The notes beneath the pieces were generated by a model, which ran no database searches, had not been told where the DNA came from, and saw only the letters and a program-made list of their open reading frames with translations. Below are positions 1-9,342 of a stretch of DNA of 39,819 nucleotides, one piece after another. Numbering within the stretch: position 1 is the first letter of the stretch; every line of letters starts with the position of its first letter. The stretch is from an uncultured Methanobrevibacter sp. (GTDB lineage Archaea > Methanobacteriota > Methanobacteria > Methanobacteriales > Methanobacteriaceae): the NCBI RefSeq assembly GCF_905235195.1, contig NZ_CAJOKH010000002.1, positions 1 through 39,819 on the forward strand, written 5' to 3'. The position numbers were made by a program, and so were the translations under genes.

Positions 1-339
1 ACCATTTACTTTAATTGTTACTGTTCCATTACTATTAATGGTATAATTAATAAGAACTTCATCTCCTACATGAACATCTGCTATAGGGTTTATTACAACT
101 GTTGTATTGGTTTTTTCTGCTGTAAAAGTAGTTTCATTATATCCTGCTGTGTAGTAATCGTTTTCTGCTATTTCTATTGTTAAATTATATGTGCCTAATG
201 CAGGTGGTGTAAATTTAGCATCAGTTATTGGTGTACCGTTTATTTTGATTGTTACTGTTCCATTACTGTTAGTAGTATAATTAATTATTAATTCTTGTCC
301 TATTTTTGCATCAATAGGATTAATAACAATATATGTATT
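1..339 (-). repeat. Ig-like (Big_3-type) protein repeats
   Basis: Two copies of a domain beginning Asn-Thr-x-x-Val-Ile-Asn-Pro-Ile, with the shared core NSNGTVTIK, start at 339 and 108 on the minus strand, 77-78 residues apart. The second copy runs off the window. Such Ig-like repeats commonly form the stalk of archaeal adhesin-like proteins, here after the beta-helix part. Confidence 0.7.
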
Positions 340-611
340 GCCTCTTCCAACAGTGATAGTTGCATTTGTTGAGTTTTCATTCGGATAATCTGTAAGGCTT
401 AAAACAGCTGTATATGTACCAAGCTCTAAATCTACAATCCATCCTTCACCTGTTAAAGCATAAACAGTTTTGACTAATGAACCATCTTTATATATTTTAA
501 TAGTAGTATTAAATCCATCATATAATGTACCATTTGCTGTTAAGTTGAATTTCAATCTTTCACCGGAAGGTGAAGTGTAATTTATTACATTTATTGTCGC
601 AGGAATAATTA

Positions 612-1155
612 TTGTATTTTCAGTTGTATCTCCATTAAATATGCATAAAATAGCAGATCCTTGATACATTGCTTGACCGTGGGTAGCATTGTTATTGTTG
701 AAGGTACAGTTGTATGCATTTCCAACATATATTGCTCCACCATATTGTGCGCTTGTACCAGTTACACTGTTGTTAATGAAGATACAGTTGTATGCATCTC
801 CAAATTGTTTTGCTCCACCATTACAGCCTGCGGTGTTGCCTATGAATGTACAGTTGTATGCATTTCCACGGTATATTGCTCCACCACTAGAAATGGTATT
901 AGTTGCACTGTTTTTAATGAATGTGCAGTTGTATGCATTTCCCTTAGATATTGCTCCGCCACCACTTGGTGCTGTGTTTTCGGTGAATGTACAATTAGTT
1001 GCATTTCCACTATATATTGCTCCACCATCATATCCTTTGTTTTTGGTGAATGTGCAGTTGTATGCATTTCCACTATATATTGCTCCACCATAGTCTTCTG
1101 CGATGTTGCCTATGAATGTACAGTTGTATGCATTTCCCCTATATATTGCTCCACC
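612..1155 (-). repeat. tandem beta-helix repeats inside the adhesin gene
   Basis: Eight consecutive coding units of about 63-78 bp, each beginning Gly-Gly-Ala-Ile-Tyr and containing Gly-Asn-Ala-Tyr-Asn-Cys-Thr-Phe. The last two copies are degenerate (GQAMYQGSAILCIF in the final one). The period of 21-26 residues and the spaced Asn/Gly/Cys positions fit parallel beta-helix coils. Unit-length differences suggest growth and loss of units by recombination. Confidence 0.8.
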
Positions 1156-1853
1156 ATTCTGACTTGAGTTACCATTTATGAAGGTTATATTATGAAATTC
1201 AACATTAACATCAGAACCAGCAACATTGAATATTCTTGCCATTTTGTTTCCATCAATTGTTACTCCATTCCCAAAAATTGTTAAATCTCTTTCAATTACA
1301 ATTCCGTCTGTAAAATCAGTGTCTGAAGCACTATTATATTTATAATTGTTAGATAAGTAAATTGTAGAATTAGTATTGCCATTAATTGTTGTATTTAAGT
1401 CTTTGAAACTTAACTCTACATTATCCGCTGTTGTTTTATCTGTTTTAGATCCACTCAATTTATCATTATTATTTTCTTCTTCTTTAAGTTCAACATTCTC
1501 TTTACTATTTGAAACATCATCATATTGATTAAATGTTTCTACATTACTCTATTTATTATTATCAGCACTAATTACATCTTGTTTGGTAGTATTATCTGCT
1601 GCACTAATTGCAGAAATACTTAATATACAAACAAGAAACAATAATACTAATAAAATATATTTTTTATTCTTCATATGTAAAATTCCCCCAAATTAATATT
1701 CTTATATAATACTAATTTGTTAAAATACATTATATCGTTAATATATTAAATAATTTATGTAAAATATGATATTCTTCATTTTTCATTATAAATGATACCA
1801 TTTTGATATAATATTTTATTATCTGTGAATATGGATTAAATAAAAGAGTATTT

Positions 1854-1994
1854 TTGTAGAAATATTCATTTTATTGAATTTGATTTAAACAATATGAAAT
1901 AAAAATAATTAAATTTAATATTTTTTTCAAAAATTAATGTAAAAATAAAAAAAATTGATCATTATATAAAAATTTTAGACCAAAATCAAATATG
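1854..1994 (+). repeat. intergenic direct repeat, copy 1
   Basis: Imperfect direct repeat of 2028-2172. Both copies open with TTGTAGAAAT, share TATTGAATTT near the start, a TTTTTTCAAAA block and ATGTAAA-ATA in the middle, and end with ACCAAAATCAAATA. The offset is 174 at the left end and 178 at the right, so small indels have built up. Confidence 0.65.
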
Positions 1995-2027
1995 ATTTCA
2001 ACAAAGTCAATAAAATTGATTAGACCT

Positions 2028-2172
2028 TGTAGAAATCCTTATTTTTATTGAATTTAAGTTAAATAATGAAAAATAAAAAGAATAAAACTTAAGATTTCTT
2101 TTTTTTTCAAAATTGATGTAAATATAGAAAAAAATTAATCTTTATATAAAATTTTTACCAAAATCAAATAGG
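2028..2172 (+). repeat. intergenic direct repeat, copy 2
   Basis: Second copy of the unit at 1854-1994, with the same order of shared blocks. Its position next to trm1 suggests a tandem duplication of the 5' flank of the adhesin gene. Function unknown. Confidence 0.65.
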
Positions 2173-2223
2173 TTTACTATAAATTCATTTATTAATAAAA
2201 AAACCAAATATAGTTTTAAGTAT

Positions 2224-3411
2224 TTATTTTCCAACACTTAATTTATCTACGCTGTCACGAATCTTTTCAAGTGGTGCATCTGTTTTAATACTAGTTGGAC
2301 TAAAATGAGTTCTTAAAGCATAATAACCAAGAGATTCAAGATCTTCCATAACTTTATCTATTTTAGGTGCACTAATTTTTAAGGTTCTTGAAATTTCATG
2401 AATATCATATGAACTTGCCATTGCCTCGGCTTCATTTTTGCATTTTTCAAGTAATTTTTCGATTTCAGTAAATTTATTTAGTTGTTTTTCTGGAATTAAT
2501 TTAAGCATTTGATCTATAAACTCTCTATTTTGAATTTTACCCAGCCATAATGGTCCTGCATGTATAAGCTTTTGGCCACATATTGGGCAGGTATTGTTTA
2601 AACTGCCTGCAAGTCCATAAGTACTTTCTCTATATAAGCAATTTTTACAATGGGAAATGTATCCTATATTTTTAAGACTTTCATCTGTTGCTTTTGAACC
2701 TTTTTTAACAATCATATAGATTCTCATATAATGTTCAGTACTGTGGGATAATTTAATTTCCACATATTTTTGATATTTTGCAAATGTTAAAGCCACAAAT
2801 CCTGCAAGTATTCTAATTCCATTTTCATGGCAGTATTCACTTTTATAGGGTTTAGCATTATATTTTCTAATACATGGTGCTTTATATGTACCACATAATG
2901 CTGATGTATCAGTTGCTGTAACACATAAAAGACTATTTCTTTTAATAGATGCTGCAACAGAATCAATAAAAAAACTAGGTGTTCCAAAAGGATCAATATC
3001 AACTACATCAAAGCGTCCACGATTTTTTCTAAGGAAATTATTTGCTTCATGTTGATGTATTTCAAAATTTTCCTCTTCTATACTTATATTGTTATTGATT
3101 GCATTTTCATGAGTAAATTTCCCTGCAAGTGGACTAATATCATTTACAGCAACTAATCCAACATTGTCAATTTCTTTTTTATATCGGATTCCACGTATGC
3201 CACTTCCTCCAAATACATCTCCAATATTTACTTCACTATTTAATTTTTTCTCAAAGGCCTGTATTGCAAGAATAGATATGTCTCTATTTAATTCCATCTT
3301 TGGATTATAGAATACGGGGGCTTCGGATGATACTTTTTCATATTCTGGAAATTGAATCTTACATAAACCTTCATTTATTGATTTGATTTTAGTATTCTTC
3401 TCTTCATCCAT
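2224..3411 (-). CDS. trm1: tRNA (guanine(26)-N(2))-dimethyltransferase
   Basis: Trm1 uses S-adenosylmethionine to dimethylate G26 of tRNA. The 395-residue protein has the family's N-terminal FYNP (34-37) and NRD (42-44) motifs, the AdoMet loop DVFGGSGIRG (65-74) and the catalytic-site motif DIDPFGTP (138-145). A zinc-binding part follows, with Cys255/Cys258 and Cys275/Cys278. Length and order match archaeal Trm1. The ATG at 3411 is preceded by GTGATA, a good match to the SD used elsewhere in this window. It is divergent from the aminotransferase gene at 3660. Confidence 0.95.
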   Translation of the reverse strand: MDEEKNTKIKSINEGLCKIQFPEYEKVSSEAPVFYNPKMELNRDISILAIQAFEKKLNSEVNIGDVFGGSGIRGIRYKKEIDNVGLVAVNDISPLAGKFTHENAINNNISIEEENFEIHQHEANNFLRKNRGRFDVVDIDPFGTPSFFIDSVAASIKRNSLLCVTATDTSALCGTYKAPCIRKYNAKPYKSEYCHENGIRILAGFVALTFAKYQKYVEIKLSHSTEHYMRIYMIVKKGSKATDESLKNIGYISHCKNCLYRESTYGLAGSLNNTCPICGQKLIHAGPLWLGKIQNREFIDQMLKLIPEKQLNKFTEIEKLLEKCKNEAEAMASSYDIHEISRTLKISAPKIDKVMEDLESLGYYALRTHFSPTSIKTDAPLEKIRDSVDKLSVGK

Positions 3412-3659
3412 TGTATCACAGTTGATTTATAATATAATTTTTTTTATATTTTATTAATTTTAATATTATTTTTTTCGAATTTTAATCTTTTAATTTTTTT
3501 TTTAATATTTTTTTATTTTCATTTAATTAAAAATTTTTAAATACTTAACAATTTATTTTATATATTTTTAATATAAATTATAATATAATAATTTATTAAT
3601 GAAATTATTAATGAAAACTTTATTTAAACTAATTATTTATTATTTTATTAGGTGAGTTT

Positions 3660-4760
3660 ATGGCAGATAGAATTAATATAGCTAAACCTATAATTGGACA
3701 AGAAGAAATTGATAATGTAGTTGAAGTATTAAAATCTGGCATGATTGCGCAAGGACCTAAAGTAAGTGAATTTGAAGATGAATTTGCTAAATGGATAGGT
3801 TCAGATTATGCAATTGCAACTAGTTCTGGAACAACTGCATTACACACTGCATTGTTAGCTTGTGGAATTGGAAAAGGAGATGAAGTAATTACTGTTGGTT
3901 TTACTTTTGTAGCAAGTTCTAATTCTATATTATACACTGGTGCTAAACCGGTATTTGTTGATATTTATGAAGATACATTTTTAATTGATCCTTCAAAAAT
4001 TGAAGATGCTATAACTGATAAAACTAAAGCTATTCTTGTAGTTCAATTATATGGTCAATCTGCAGAAATGGATTCTATTGTGAAAATTGCAAAAAAACAT
4101 AATTTATTTGTAATAGAAGATGCTGCTCAAGCTCACGGTGCAGAGTATAAGGGTAAAAAAGTAGGTACTCTTGGAGATGTTGCTTGTTTCAGTTTTTACC
4201 CTACTAAAAACATGACTACCAGTGAAGGAGGAATGATTACAACTAATAATAAAGATATTGCTGAAAAATCAAAAATATTTAGGGCACATGGTTCTTCTGT
4301 TAAATATCATCATAATTACTTAGGGTATAACTTCCGATTAACTGATATTGCAGCAGCAATTGGTCTTGCACAACTTAAAAAAATTGACTCATTTAATGAT
4401 AAAAGAATTAAAAATGCAGAATATTTGACTAATGGTTTAAAAGATATTGAAGGAGTAATTCCTCCTGTTGTAAAAGACGAAAATAAACATGTATATCATC
4501 AATACACAATTAAGGTTAAAGGTGATAGGGATAAGTGGATTGAATATTTAGATGAAAAGGGTATTGGTTGCGGAGTATATTATCCTATTCCGTTGTATAA
4601 TCAAGAATATTATAAGGAAATAGGATATAATCAATCATGTCCTGTTACAGATAAGGTGGTAAGTCAGGTAATTTCACTTCCAATTCATCCAAGTTTAACA
4701 AAAGAGGAGTTAGACACTATTATCTCTGTAGTTAAGGATGTATCTTTAAAATTAGTTTAA
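3660..4760 (+). CDS. DegT/DnrJ/EryC1/StrS family PLP-dependent aminotransferase
   Basis: A 366-residue fold-type I aminotransferase of the family that makes amino sugars on nucleotide-sugar carriers (perosamine- and 4-amino-sugar-synthase-like). Visible marks are the start [54 protein letters not shown], and the PLP lysine Lys183 in [13 protein letters not shown]. The C-terminal half has the usual [18 protein letters not shown] segment. SD is GGTGAG, 5 bases before the ATG. No sugar-biosynthesis genes adjoin it, so the exact substrate cannot be told. A role in surface glycan or pseudaminic-acid-like sugars is inference only. Confidence 0.88.
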   Translation: MADRINIAKPIIGQEEIDNVVEVLKSGMIAQGPKVSEFEDEFAKWIGSDYAIATSSGTTALHTALLACGIGKGDEVITVGFTFVASSNSILYTGAKPVFVDIYEDTFLIDPSKIEDAITDKTKAILVVQLYGQSAEMDSIVKIAKKHNLFVIEDAAQAHGAEYKGKKVGTLGDVACFSFYPTKNMTTSEGGMITTNNKDIAEKSKIFRAHGSSVKYHHNYLGYNFRLTDIAAAIGLAQLKKIDSFNDKRIKNAEYLTNGLKDIEGVIPPVVKDENKHVYHQYTIKVKGDRDKWIEYLDEKGIGCGVYYPIPLYNQEYYKEIGYNQSCPVTDKVVSQVISLPIHPSLTKEELDTIISVVKDVSLKLV

Positions 4761-4937
4761 TAACTTTCTATTCAATCAATTTTATTATAATTTTCTCTTT
4801 TTTTATTTTTCACTTATTTATTCTTTTTTTTATTTTAAATTTAAAATCATAAAATGAAAAAAAAACATTTTATTTTATTATATTTTTATCATTTCATAAA
4901 CTAATTTTAAATTTTAATTTTAAATTTCAATGATTAA

Positions 4938-4945
4938 TTTTATAA
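4938..4945 (+). promoter_or_regulatory. TATA box of a probably leaderless gene
   Basis: TTTATAAA is centred about 27 bases before the ATG at 4969, so the predicted start of transcription is the start codon itself. No SD-like purine run precedes this ATG (the upstream bases read AAGTTCATATT). Both facts point to a leaderless mRNA. Confidence 0.45.
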
Positions 4946-4968
4946 ATTTAAAAAATTAAGTTCATATT

Positions 4969-5829
4969 ATGGTAAAGATTGATAAAGAGGAGTTTAATCA
5001 AAAAATATTTACAAGAATCAATAATCTGATTAATGAATATAAATTGATTAAAGATAATGATAAGATTGCAGTAGCACTTTCCGGTGGTAAGGATAGTGTT
5101 TTAACATTACATGCATTAAGTAAATATCAAGATCAATCAGATATTGATTTTGAATTAATTGCTATTTCTGTAGATGAAGGAATTAAAGGATATAGGTCTT
5201 CAGGTTTAGATGCAGCAGTTAATAATTGTAAATTATTAGATGTAGAATTAGTTGAAACTTCTTTTTTCAATACATTTAATTATAATTTGGATGATATTTA
5301 TCAGGAATTTAAAAGTGCTTGTATTGTCTGTGGTGTTTTTAGAAGATATATTTTAAATAAAACATCTCATGAGCTTAATTGCGATAAAATTGCAACAGGC
5401 CATAATCTTGATGATGAAATCCAATCTTTCCTTATGAGTTTTGCAAGGGCAGATACTCTTAAATTTTCTAAATTTGGACCTGAACTTAGCCGTATTCATC
5501 CAAAATTAGTTCCACGTATTAAACCCTTATGGAATACTCCTGAAAAAGAAGTGGGTATGTGGGTATTAATGAATGATATTGATGTTCATCTTGAGGAATG
5601 TCCATATTCTTATTTATCCCTTAGAAGTAAAATTAAAGGATTTTTAAATGAAGCTGAAGATAAACATCCTCAAACAAAGGTTAATATTTTAAATTCATTT
5701 GTTAAATCTTTAAATGTTGAAACAAAACCTCCGGTTCTATATGAATGTAGATATTGTAAAGAACCAAGCTCAACAGATGTATGTAAGGCATGTGAAATAC
5801 TTAAATTATTGGAAGATATTGATAAATGA
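4969..5829 (+). CDS. NcsA/Ctu1-like tRNA 2-thiolation protein (PP-loop ATPase), short form
   Basis: A 286-residue PP-loop enzyme of the TtcA/NcsA/TtuA group, which activates a tRNA uridine by adenylation before sulfur transfer. The P-loop SGGKDS is at 38-43 and the second motif ATGHNLDDE at 142-150. Cys118, Cys121 and Cys211 sit where the family binds a catalytic [4Fe-4S] cluster. A C-terminal zinc ribbon is formed by Cys260, Cys263, Cys272 and Cys275. Most archaeal relatives also start with an N-terminal zinc finger of about 25 residues. It is absent here, and a stop codon lies four codons upstream of the ATG, so no longer start exists. Family assignment is firm; whether it acts on U34 like NcsA is inferred. 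Confidence 0.82.
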   Translation: MVKIDKEEFNQKIFTRINNLINEYKLIKDNDKIAVALSGGKDSVLTLHALSKYQDQSDIDFELIAISVDEGIKGYRSSGLDAAVNNCKLLDVELVETSFFNTFNYNLDDIYQEFKSACIVCGVFRRYILNKTSHELNCDKIATGHNLDDEIQSFLMSFARADTLKFSKFGPELSRIHPKLVPRIKPLWNTPEKEVGMWVLMNDIDVHLEECPYSYLSLRSKIKGFLNEAEDKHPQTKVNILNSFVKSLNVETKPPVLYECRYCKEPSSTDVCKACEILKLLEDIDK

Positions 5830-5897
5830 TTTATATATTAAATGTGAGAATTTTTAAAAGTAATTTATAGTATAATTTAATTTTATTTGGTGATTAT

Positions 5898-6140
5898 ATG
5901 GTGATAGATAAAAGTAAAAGAAAATATGTAGTTTTACTTGTAATATTAGCTATTTTGTTTGCAGTTGTAGTTATAAAAGATGTTTATAATATCCATAGTT
6001 ATGATATAATAATTGATCCTATTTTAGTTATAATCCTTATTTATGCAGGATATGAATTTTATAAAAATAAGGATGAAATCTTATCTAAAAATAAAAAAAA
6101 TAAAAATAAAGGTTCTAAAAATATCAAAGATAAGAAATAG
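5898..6140 (+). CDS. small membrane protein of unknown function
   Basis: 80 residues. Two hydrophobic stretches (about 10-28 and 36-53) suggest two membrane spans, followed by a very Lys/Asn-rich tail that would be cytoplasmic by the positive-inside rule. The start is supported by GGTGATTAT directly before the ATG. It follows the NcsA-like gene by 68 bp and is convergent with the transporter at 6179. I recognise no family. Confidence 0.65.
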   Translation: MVIDKSKRKYVVLLVILAILFAVVVIKDVYNIHSYDIIIDPILVIILIYAGYEFYKNKDEILSKNKKNKNKGSKNIKDKK

Positions 6141-6152
6141 TTAATATCTTAA

Positions 6153-6174
6153 TTTATTAATTAAATTTAATAAA
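6153..6174. terminator. possible bidirectional terminator between convergent genes
   Basis: TTTATTAA (6153-6160) and TTAATAAA (6167-6174) form an 8-bp all-AT inverted repeat in the 38-bp gap between two convergent stop codons. The position is right for a shared terminator, but an all-AT stem is weak and such repeats are common by chance here. Confidence 0.3.
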
Positions 6175-6178
6175 TAAA

Positions 6179-7669
6179 TCATTTAATTCTCTCTTCAGTT
6201 TTAAACCAATTTTGAGATTTAGGTTTAAGTACTGTAAGTATAAATGAACAAATTAATAATATTGAGAGTAATATTATAAATACAACTAAATATTCATTAG
6301 TTGCAGTGTTTAAAAGTTTATTTATTCCTCCAATCCAAATAACACATAATAAAATTGGAATAACATATTTGATAACTATTAACCACCATTTACCAAGTTT
6401 TAATGATTGACTTTTACTATTTAAAAAATTTATTAATCTTTCTGCTTTAAATACCCATGCAAAAAGAATACATTCTATGGTTACAGATAATATAACTACA
6501 AAATTATTGACAAATGTATCAGTAATAGTAAGTATATATTCTCCACAAGAAGTAGCATAAATCATTGAAGATAAGCCGCCAACAATAACTAAAATACTTG
6601 TTGCTTTTTTCCTTGTCATATTAAATTTATTTTGAATAGAAATTGAAAGTACTTCAAAAGATGATAACATACTAGTAATACCTGCAACATAAACTGTAAA
6701 GAAGAATAGAGGGGCTAATATTAAAGAAATTACTCCTAAAGTGTTAAATACTTGGGGATATATGACAAAAATTAGAGTTACGCCTTCAGATACAATATTT
6801 GAAACAGGGGTACCTGATTGAAGTGACATATGTCCTAAAATTGAAAAAACGCCTAAGGCTACAAAATTTTCAAATAGACTATTTGCTATAATAACATATA
6901 AACCGCTTGTAATTAAATCTGTATCTTTTTTAGTATAACTTGCATAGGTAAATCCTGCACCCATACCTAAACTTAGGGAGAAAAATATTTGTCCAAATGC
7001 TGCACTCCATATATTAAAATCCCATAAAAGTGATAAATCAGGTTTAAACAGTTCGTTTAAACCAATATTTGCACCAGGTAAGGTTAAAGAATATACAACA
7101 ATAATAATCATTGTAATAAATAAGATTGGAACAAATATTTTACTAATTTTCCCTAAACCCTCATCTAAGTTTTTATGGGAAACTAACCATATAATAAACC
7201 ATACTACGAGCATTGAAATGGCAACAAAGGGGATAAAATGAAAAATGCCTCCTAGTGAATCGGTATAGTGTAATACATTATGAGTTAAAAATGCATTAGG
7301 GTTTGATCCCCATCCTTTTAAAAAACTTAAAAAGAAGTAGATTCCATCCCAACCGATTATTGCAGAATAGTAAATTGTCATAATAAATACAACAACGGGT
7401 AAAATCCAACCATAATACTCTAATTTAGGATTGATTTTGATAATTGCTTTAGTAAAAGAAGATTTATAATTATAACCAACACCATATTCTAAAATTGTAA
7501 AAGGAATTGCTAAAACTAAAATCGCTATTATATAAGGAATATAAAATGCTCCACCACCATTGGAATAAAGTACATAAGGATATCTCCAAATATTACCTAA
7601 CCCCACAGCAGATCCTATCATTGCTAAAACAAATGCTAAGTTACTTCCCCATTCATTTTCATTTCTCAT
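6179..7669 (-). CDS. sodium-dependent transporter, neurotransmitter:sodium symporter (SNF) family
   Basis: 496 residues with about 11-12 hydrophobic segments. The N-terminal family signature is plain: GSAVGLGNIWRYPYVLYSNGGGAFYIPY, which forms TM1 with the unwound substrate and sodium site. Prokaryotic members import amino acids with Na+. The substrate cannot be read from the sequence. The start ATG at 7669 has GAGGAA upstream. It lies between the small membrane protein and the CBS-domain gene, probably as its own transcription unit. Confidence 0.9.
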   Translation of the reverse strand: MRNENEWGSNLAFVLAMIGSAVGLGNIWRYPYVLYSNGGGAFYIPYIIAILVLAIPFTILEYGVGYNYKSSFTKAIIKINPKLEYYGWILPVVVFIMTIYYSAIIGWDGIYFFLSFLKGWGSNPNAFLTHNVLHYTDSLGGIFHFIPFVAISMLVVWFIIWLVSHKNLDEGLGKISKIFVPILFITMIIIVVYSLTLPGANIGLNELFKPDLSLLWDFNIWSAAFGQIFFSLSLGMGAGFTYASYTKKDTDLITSGLYVIIANSLFENFVALGVFSILGHMSLQSGTPVSNIVSEGVTLIFVIYPQVFNTLGVISLILAPLFFFTVYVAGITSMLSSFEVLSISIQNKFNMTRKKATSILVIVGGLSSMIYATSCGEYILTITDTFVNNFVVILSVTIECILFAWVFKAERLINFLNSKSQSLKLGKWWLIVIKYVIPILLCVIWIGGINKLLNTATNEYLVVFIILLSILLICSFILTVLKPKSQNWFKTEERIK

Positions 7670-7751
7670 TATTATTCCTCAATTAAACATAAGAATATTT
7701 AGTTTCATTACTCAAAAAATACCAATTAACATTATAAATAAAATTTAATCT

Positions 7752-9065
7752 TTATTTCTTCTCTTTAGGATCTACTATTTTTATAAGTATTTTATCAATT
7801 TGATTTCCATCCATACCTAGGATTTCAAAATGATATTTGTCCCATTGGAATGATTCTCCCTGAGTAGGTATTTTTTCAAGATATCCTAATATGAAACCTG
7901 CAATTGTTGAGAAATTATCTTCATCTTCGTTAGGTAATTGTTCATCAATACCAAATGTATCTTTAAAGACATCAATTGTAATTCTACCATCCATTAACCA
8001 GGAACCATCTTTTAACTGAGTTGTTTTTGGATCATCCATTTCATCAATTCCAGGAATATCTCCAACAATTCCTTCAAGTAAATCGTTTAATGTAATTAAT
8101 CCTAAAACGGTACCAAATTCGTCTACAACGAGTACCATATGAACATAGTGTTCATTTTCTTTAAATGTGTTTAAAAGTTCCATGGATAAAAGATTATCTG
8201 GTACAACGAGAGGTGTTTTAATTTCTTTTTCTAAATCTAATGCTTTATTATTAAATAGAGAACTTAATATGTCTTTTGCTTGCACAACACCAATAAAATC
8301 ATCTAATTCTCCAGATGCTACAGGGAATATTGAACGTTTACTTTCAATGATTTTTACTTTATTTTCCTCATCACTATCTTCTAAGTTTAACCATACAATC
8401 TCGTTTCTTGGGGTCATAATCATATCTACTTTCTGTGCATCAAGTCTGAAAACTCTTTCAATAATTGCTTTTTCATCTTCTTCAATATTTCCTTCTTCAA
8501 TACCCTCTTCAATTAAAAGATTAATCTCTTCTTCTGTAATTTCGTGTTTTTTAATTTTATCTTGCCCTATTAGTTTAAGAAGGATTTTAGTTGAATCACT
8601 TAATATTTTTACAATTGGTGCAGATACTTTAGATAATATTTGCATTTCCTTTGCAAATTTTACAGCAATCTTTTCAGGGTTATTAATTGCAATTTGTTTT
8701 GGTGCAATTTCACCTACAATAAGTGTAAAGTAGGTTGATAGTATGATTATTAAAATATGGCTAATTGTATAAGAGTATGGAATATAAGGCGCTAAATAAG
8801 CAGATAATGGTCCTGCTAATGTAGCACCTCCAAATACTCCGATAATAATGTTACTTACTGTAATACCAATTTGAACAGCTGATAAAAAGTCAGTAGAATC
8901 CTCAAGTAATTCAATTGAGATTCTTGCTCCTTTGTATCCTTCTTGTTCTAATTTAAGAAGTTTATGTTTTCTAGACGATATAATTGCCAGTTCGGCCATT
9001 GTTAAAAAGCCGGTAATACCTATCAATATTATTATAATAATAACTTCAATAATTTGTAAAATCAT
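7752..9065 (-). CDS. CNNM/DUF21-CBS-CorC_HlyC domain membrane protein (TlyC-like)
   Basis: 437 residues. A DUF21 membrane domain with about four spans covers roughly 1-190, a CBS pair roughly 200-335 (DMIMTPRNEIVWL, then VVDEFGTVLGLITLNDLLEGIVGDI), and a CorC_HlyC domain roughly 345-435 (DGSWLMDGRITIDVF ... IAGFILGYLEKIPTQGE). Proteins of this build are often called hemolysins, but known members act in Mg2+/Co2+ transport or its regulation. The ATG at 9065 has AAGGTATT as SD. Confidence 0.88.
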   Translation of the reverse strand: MILQIIEVIIIIILIGITGFLTMAELAIISSRKHKLLKLEQEGYKGARISIELLEDSTDFLSAVQIGITVSNIIIGVFGGATLAGPLSAYLAPYIPYSYTISHILIIILSTYFTLIVGEIAPKQIAINNPEKIAVKFAKEMQILSKVSAPIVKILSDSTKILLKLIGQDKIKKHEITEEEINLLIEEGIEEGNIEEDEKAIIERVFRLDAQKVDMIMTPRNEIVWLNLEDSDEENKVKIIESKRSIFPVASGELDDFIGVVQAKDILSSLFNNKALDLEKEIKTPLVVPDNLLSMELLNTFKENEHYVHMVLVVDEFGTVLGLITLNDLLEGIVGDIPGIDEMDDPKTTQLKDGSWLMDGRITIDVFKDTFGIDEQLPNEDEDNFSTIAGFILGYLEKIPTQGESFQWDKYHFEILGMDGNQIDKILIKIVDPKEKK

Positions 9066-9126
9066 TTAAATACCTTAGTCAAATAGTAATTTTTTGCAAG
9101 ATCTTTTTTTATTAGGTAGTTTTTTA

Positions 9127-9342
9127 TTATTTTAAGTCACTTGCTTTTTTAAAACCTTCAAAACCGTGAATTTCTTCTTGCATACTCTGTACAGCTGTAG
9201 ATGCATCTTCTCTTGTTTGAACTTTTTGAAAGATTCTTCTTTTTTTCACTTCTAGAACCCTTCCACATACACATTTTCTTGTTTTCCGCCCTTCTTTTGC
9301 ATATAATACTCTTCCACAATCGCAACGAAAAATTAGATACAT
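9127..9342 (-). CDS. DUF1922 zinc-binding protein (MTH1184-like)
   Basis: 71 residues. The N-terminus carries a compact zinc site, Cys7-x-Cys9 and Cys24-x-Cys26, in the pattern YLIFRCDCGR ... RKCVCGR. This matches the small archaeal DUF1922 family, whose Methanothermobacter member MTH1184 has a solved structure. Function is unknown. The start at 9342 is fixed by the conserved first residues and by AGGTGAAT upstream. An overlapping longer frame from 9355 is a shadow. Confidence 0.85.
   Translation of the reverse strand: MYLIFRCDCGRVLYAKEGRKTRKCVCGRVLEVKKRRIFQKVQTREDASTAVQSMQEEIHGFEGFKKASDLK

Larger units (their letters stand above)
1..1674 (-). pseudogene. adhesin-like surface protein, 5' part, with in-frame TAG stop
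   Basis: Read on the minus strand from ATG at 1674-1672, the first ~26 residues are a clear signal peptide: basic start (MKNKK), a Leu/Ile/Val core, then Ser-Ala-Ile-Ser-Ala-Ala. Codon 42 is TAG (1551-1549). The same frame then stays open for 516 codons to the window edge, so the gene continues outside. After an acidic linker come a beta-helix region (about residues 174-355) with eight copies of a GGAIYxGNAYNCTFxxN motif, then Ig-like repeats of about 77 residues. This layout is typical of secreted adhesin-like proteins of Methanobrevibacter and Methanosphaera. I see no good start after the stop, and any such start would lack the signal peptide. It is either a recent pseudogene, a readthrough product or a sequencing error. 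A GGGGG-containing sequence at 1685-1689 may be the ribosome binding site. Confidence 0.72.
1675..2223. other. AT-rich spacer between trm1 and the adhesin gene
   Basis: No plausible gene on either strand. It must hold the 3' end signal of trm1 (on the minus strand, a T-run opposite the A-run at 2197-2203) and the promoter of the adhesin gene. Most of it is occupied by the two direct repeats listed separately. Confidence 0.6.

Noticed and set aside
612-1155. CRISPR array
   Set aside because: The regular repeats are protein-coding units of changing length, and there are no unrelated spacers and no cas genes.
661-1167. Open frames on the plus strand and in a second minus frame across the repeat region, rich in CTVVCIS or VEQYIVEMH
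   Set aside because: They are shadow translations of the adhesin repeats. The minus frame in phase with 1674 has a signal peptide and sensible domains and stays open to the window edge.
1549-1551. TAG read as pyrrolysine
   Set aside because: Pyrrolysine is used in methylamine methyltransferases of other methanogen orders. Nothing here suggests a Pyl system, and an adhesin is not a known user.
8167-8733. 188-codon open frame on the plus strand
   Set aside because: It lies antisense inside the CBS-domain gene, is Ser/Ile-rich and matches no protein pattern.
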